A stretch of 15,637 nucleotides of DNA from an uncultured bacterium (GTDB taxonomy: Bacteria > Cyanobacteriota > Vampirovibrionia > Gastranaerophilales > Gastranaerophilaceae), in the NCBI GenBank assembly GCA_900553205.1, contig USCK01000026.1, forward strand, positions 1 through 15,637, read 5' to 3'. Positions 13,827 to 15,637 of this stretch are shown here, piece after piece (the first letter of the stretch is position 1; every line of letters starts with the position of its first letter). The position numbers were made by a program, and so were the translations under genes. Below the pieces are notes generated by a model. The model ran no database searches. It was not told the origin of the DNA and saw only the letters and a list, made by a program, of their open reading frames with translations.

Positions 13827-13859
13827 AAACGCTACGGAAAAACCTTTCGTGGCGTTTTT
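13827..13859 (+). terminator. Rho-independent terminator after the phosphorylase-family gene
   Basis: AAACGCTACG (13827-13836) pairs with CGTGGCGTTT (13848-13857), with one G-U pair. The inner GAAA/TTTC extends the stem past one bulged G. Five T follow at 13855-13859. It lies 24 bases after the stop codon. Confidence 0.85.
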
Positions 13860-13980
13860 GTTATGTATCGTTATCATGAATGCAGATAAAAGTAATTATT
13901 AAGAAATATAAACCTCAAATAAAATTTTTTTGACTTTCTAAAAACTATCATTAAATCAATAGTGTAGAATTGAGGTGTAT

Positions 13981-14358
13981 ATGTTTTTAATGGATTTGTT
14001 TAGAAAATGTCATACGTGTCAACATGAACATGTTTCTCCACAAGCAGAGTTTAGCTATTGTCCAGATTGTGGTGAATTAATCGAAAATGAATGGTATATT
14101 GTAAGATGTGCTTGTTGTGGAATAAAAGAAAAAGCAATTATCAAAAATGGTGAAATCATGCCGGAAGCTAATTTTTGTCATAACTGTGGTGGGCATGAAT
14201 ATATTGTAGAAAAACTACCAAAAATAAATTTTATTGATATAAATTATGCAGTATTAGTTCAAAGAGTTGTTAAAGAAGATTCCAATGTTAGAGAGTTTAC
14301 CCAATGTTGGGCAGAAAAAAATGCGAACAAACAATTATTGCTGCAACAACTCCTATAA
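13981..14358 (+). CDS. Double zinc-ribbon protein of unknown function (125 aa)
   Basis: The start at ATG 13981 is chosen because GAGGT (13972-13976) sits four bases before it; an in-frame GTG at 13975 overlaps that site and ATG 13990 is rather far away. The protein has two cysteine-pair ribbons: C10-x2-C13 with C27-x2-C30, and C43-x2-C46 (plus C45) with C66-x2-C69. Each is a typical zinc-binding pair of knuckles around short strands. The last 50 residues form a helical tail with LVQRVVKE and QQLL. There is no membrane segment or signal peptide. Such proteins usually bind nucleic acid or protein partners, but no family is recognised. Its final 62 bases lie inside the end of the opposite-strand spmB. 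Confidence 0.75.
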   Translation: MFLMDLFRKCHTCQHEHVSPQAEFSYCPDCGELIENEWYIVRCACCGIKEKAIIKNGEIMPEANFCHNCGGHEYIVEKLPKINFIDINYAVLVQRVVKEDSNVREFTQCWAEKNANKQLLLQQLL

Positions 14359-14833
14359 TATCTGCAACAATCCCTGTTAGCATTGCATACCTAACCTTCT
14401 TTATCCCTACAGAACCAAAATACACTGCAAGTACATAAAAAGTTGTTTCAGAACTTCCAACAATTACTGCACATAGTTTTGCAGCATAGCTATCAGGTCC
14501 AAAATGATGTGCAATATCAGAGAAAAGACCTAATGTTGCCGCACCTGATAAAGACCTAACAATCATTACCGGCAAAGCCTCTACAGGAATCATAAACTTA
14601 TGTAATACAGGTGCTAAAACATTTGCAAGCGAATCAATTATTCCTGAAGCTCTTAACATTGAAACCCCAACGAGAATTGCAACAAGATATGGAATTATAT
14701 TTATTGCAACTTTAAACCCGTCTTTTGCACCTTCTGTAAATTCCTCATAAATAGGTACTTTTTTTATTAACCCGAGTGTTAATATAACAAATAGAATTAC
14801 TGGAATTGCCCAAAGAGAAATAGCATTAATCAT
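14297..14833 (-). CDS. spmB: SpmB, nucleoside-recognition (Gate) domain membrane protein
   Basis: SpmB is named from Bacillus subtilis, where with SpmA it is needed for proper spore-core dehydration. Homologues also occur in many bacteria that do not form spores, where their transport role is unclear. The 178-aa length equals that of the B. subtilis protein. About five hydrophobic segments are visible, beginning at 4-24. The conserved Gate-domain blocks are present: EGAKDGFKVAINIIPYLVAI (34-53), the region after VEALPVMIVRSLSGAA, and GSSETTFYVLAVYFGSVGI. Its ATG overlaps the spmA stop by eight bases, so translation is probably coupled. The 3' end overlaps the convergent zinc-ribbon gene. The conserved membrane segment runs to near the C-terminus, so the overlap is not an artefact of a wrong stop on this side. 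Confidence 0.9.
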   Translation of the reverse strand: MINAISLWAIPVILFVILTLGLIKKVPIYEEFTEGAKDGFKVAINIIPYLVAILVGVSMLRASGIIDSLANVLAPVLHKFMIPVEALPVMIVRSLSGAATLGLFSDIAHHFGPDSYAAKLCAVIVGSSETTFYVLAVYFGSVGIKKVRYAMLTGIVADIIGVVAAIIVCSHFFLPNIG

Positions 14834-15428
14834 TATTTACTACTCCTTTTTGTTTACTCCAAAAAACACTAAATATTTTTGCAACGATTATAGATGATAT
14901 AAATGCAATAGCTGTCACAATCATAGTCGGAGCAATAATTTCGGTTGGATTTTTTGCACCTGCACCAACCAAAATAGCAATAACAGTTGCAGGCACTATT
15001 TGAAATCCTGCAGTACACATCGCCAAAAACATACACATCGCATTTGATGCTGATGATTTATCTTGATTTACATCTTGTAATTCTTCCATAACTTTTAAGC
15101 CGATAGGTGTTGCTGCGTTTGCCAATCCAAGTGCGTTTGCTGAAAAGCTTAAAGCGACATTTCCAAGCGCAGGTGAATCCTCAGGGATTTCATTAAACAG
15201 CCATTTTGTTATCGGACGAATAAGTTTAGCAATTATTTGAACTAAACCTGATTTTTCAGCAATTCTCATCATACCAAGCCAAAAAGCCATTATCCCAATT
15301 AGCGAAAATGCAACTTTTACGGAAAGTTCTGCACCTGTTAAAATAGAATTTACTACATCAGGCAATTTGCCGTTTATTGCCCCGAAAACTATTGATATTA
15401 CTATTAATAAATAAAATATATAGTTCAT
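14826..15428 (-). CDS. spmA: SpmA, nucleoside-recognition (Gate) domain membrane protein
   Basis: The 200-aa protein has the length of B. subtilis SpmA (about 196). It is strongly hydrophobic with segments near 3-17, 38-54, 85-105, 131-155 and 165-185. Family blocks seen are AFWLGMMRIAEKSGL (48-62), the RPITKWLF region, SFSANALGLANAATPIGLK (94-112) and the EELQDVN that follows. AGFQIVPATVIAI stands for the usual pore-like segment. It starts 20 bases after the UPF0210 stop, with an AGGG-type site upstream, and overlaps spmB by eight bases. The three genes form one operon. With no sporulation genes in the window, a housekeeping transport or envelope role is more likely than a spore role, which is an inference. 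Confidence 0.92.
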   Translation of the reverse strand: MNYIFYLLIVISIVFGAINGKLPDVVNSILTGAELSVKVAFSLIGIMAFWLGMMRIAEKSGLVQIIAKLIRPITKWLFNEIPEDSPALGNVALSFSANALGLANAATPIGLKVMEELQDVNQDKSSASNAMCMFLAMCTAGFQIVPATVIAILVGAGAKNPTEIIAPTMIVTAIAFISSIIVAKIFSVFWSKQKGVVNND

Positions 15429-15448
15429 ACTATAGAACCCTTGATTTT

Positions 15449-15637
15449 TTAGTTATTCAAACTATGAATAGGTGCAGGGATTCTGCCTGCTCTGTTTACA
15501 AAGTTTGCAGATGATAATGAATTAACTTTTACGATAGGAGCTTCACCTAACAATCCACCGTAAACAACAGAATCACCAATATCTTTTCCTACTGCTGGAA
15601 TTACCCTAACTGCAGTTGTCTTTTTGTTAATCATACC
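15449..15637 (-). CDS. UPF0210 (PFL / DUF711 family) protein, C-terminal end (cut by window edge)
   Basis: The frame is open from the window edge to TAA at 15449, giving 62 codons. The residues match the conserved C-terminus of UPF0210 proteins: NKKTTAVRVIPA, then GGLLGEAPIVKVNS, and the closing GRIPAPIHSLNN. Full members are about 450 aa, so most of the gene lies beyond the window. An apparent ATG at 15634 is internal, not the start. The family is named for similarity to formate-lyase-like proteins and its biochemical activity is not established to my knowledge. It is the first visible gene of an operon with spmA and spmB. Confidence 0.85.
   Translation of the reverse strand, partial: GMINKKTTAVRVIPAVGKDIGDSVVYGGLLGEAPIVKVNSLSSANFVNRAGRIPAPIHSLNN

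Noticed and set aside
15449..15634. Complete 61-aa gene starting at ATG 15634
   Set aside because: The frame stays open to the window edge and the residues are the conserved C-terminus of the much longer UPF0210 family.

Overview
The window is low in G+C (about one third by eye) and uses the standard bacterial code with clear GAGG-type ribosome binding sites. The gene set suggests a Gram-negative-type envelope: a soluble lytic transglycosylase, anhydro-MurNAc kinase, a family 9 (heptosyltransferase-type) glycosyltransferase and an RmlA-like sugar nucleotidyltransferase. AroH-type chorismate mutase, SpmA/SpmB, UPF0210 and several lineage-type small proteins of unknown function fit a gut-type non-photosynthetic cyanobacterial relative (Gastranaerophilales/Melainabacteria). 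That assignment is an inference from style and gene content; no rRNA or other marker is present.

Layout. At 1-334 (minus) lies the N-terminal part of a GtrA-family membrane protein, cut by the window edge. It is divergent from an RmlA-type nucleotidyltransferase (423-1307) that ends in a strong hairpin. From 1308 to 2119 there is no long gene, but there is a 51-codon gene with its own promoter and terminator, followed by two candidate promoters and a long leader. Then come a 141-aa acidic-tailed hypothetical protein, trpS plus a secreted protein (2608-4306), a 635-aa TPR/SLT lytic transglycosylase, an EF-hand-loop protein and a 57-aa protein. On the minus strand from 10774 down to 7352 run def-fmt-aroH, a terminator, then a stand-alone receiver domain and anmK. 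A divergent GT9 glycosyltransferase follows at 10916. Next is a strongly expressed-looking alpha-glucan phosphorylase-family protein (12111-13802) with a good promoter and terminator, then a double zinc-ribbon protein whose 3' end overlaps convergently with spmB. The window ends with UPF0210(partial)-spmA-spmB on the minus strand.

How the genes work together. Slt-type enzymes make 1,6-anhydro-muropeptides and AnmK phosphorylates the anhydro-MurNAc recovered from them, so the window holds two steps of peptidoglycan recycling, although the genes are not in one operon. Def and Fmt are the two ends of the N-formyl-methionine cycle, here with chorismate mutase translationally coupled behind fmt. 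RmlA-like, GtrA and GT9 proteins point to surface polysaccharide work.

Most notable: (1) the phosphorylase-family protein has Ser430 where the family has the PLP-binding lysine, yet looks highly expressed; (2) TrpRS carries an exact C-x22-C-x6-C-x2-C motif, the [4Fe-4S] pattern of Thermotoga maritima TrpRS; (3) the receiver/anmK transcript appears to start at or next to its ATG (leaderless); (4) there is a small, independently transcribed 51-aa gene. I see no mobile element, CRISPR array, tRNA or rRNA.
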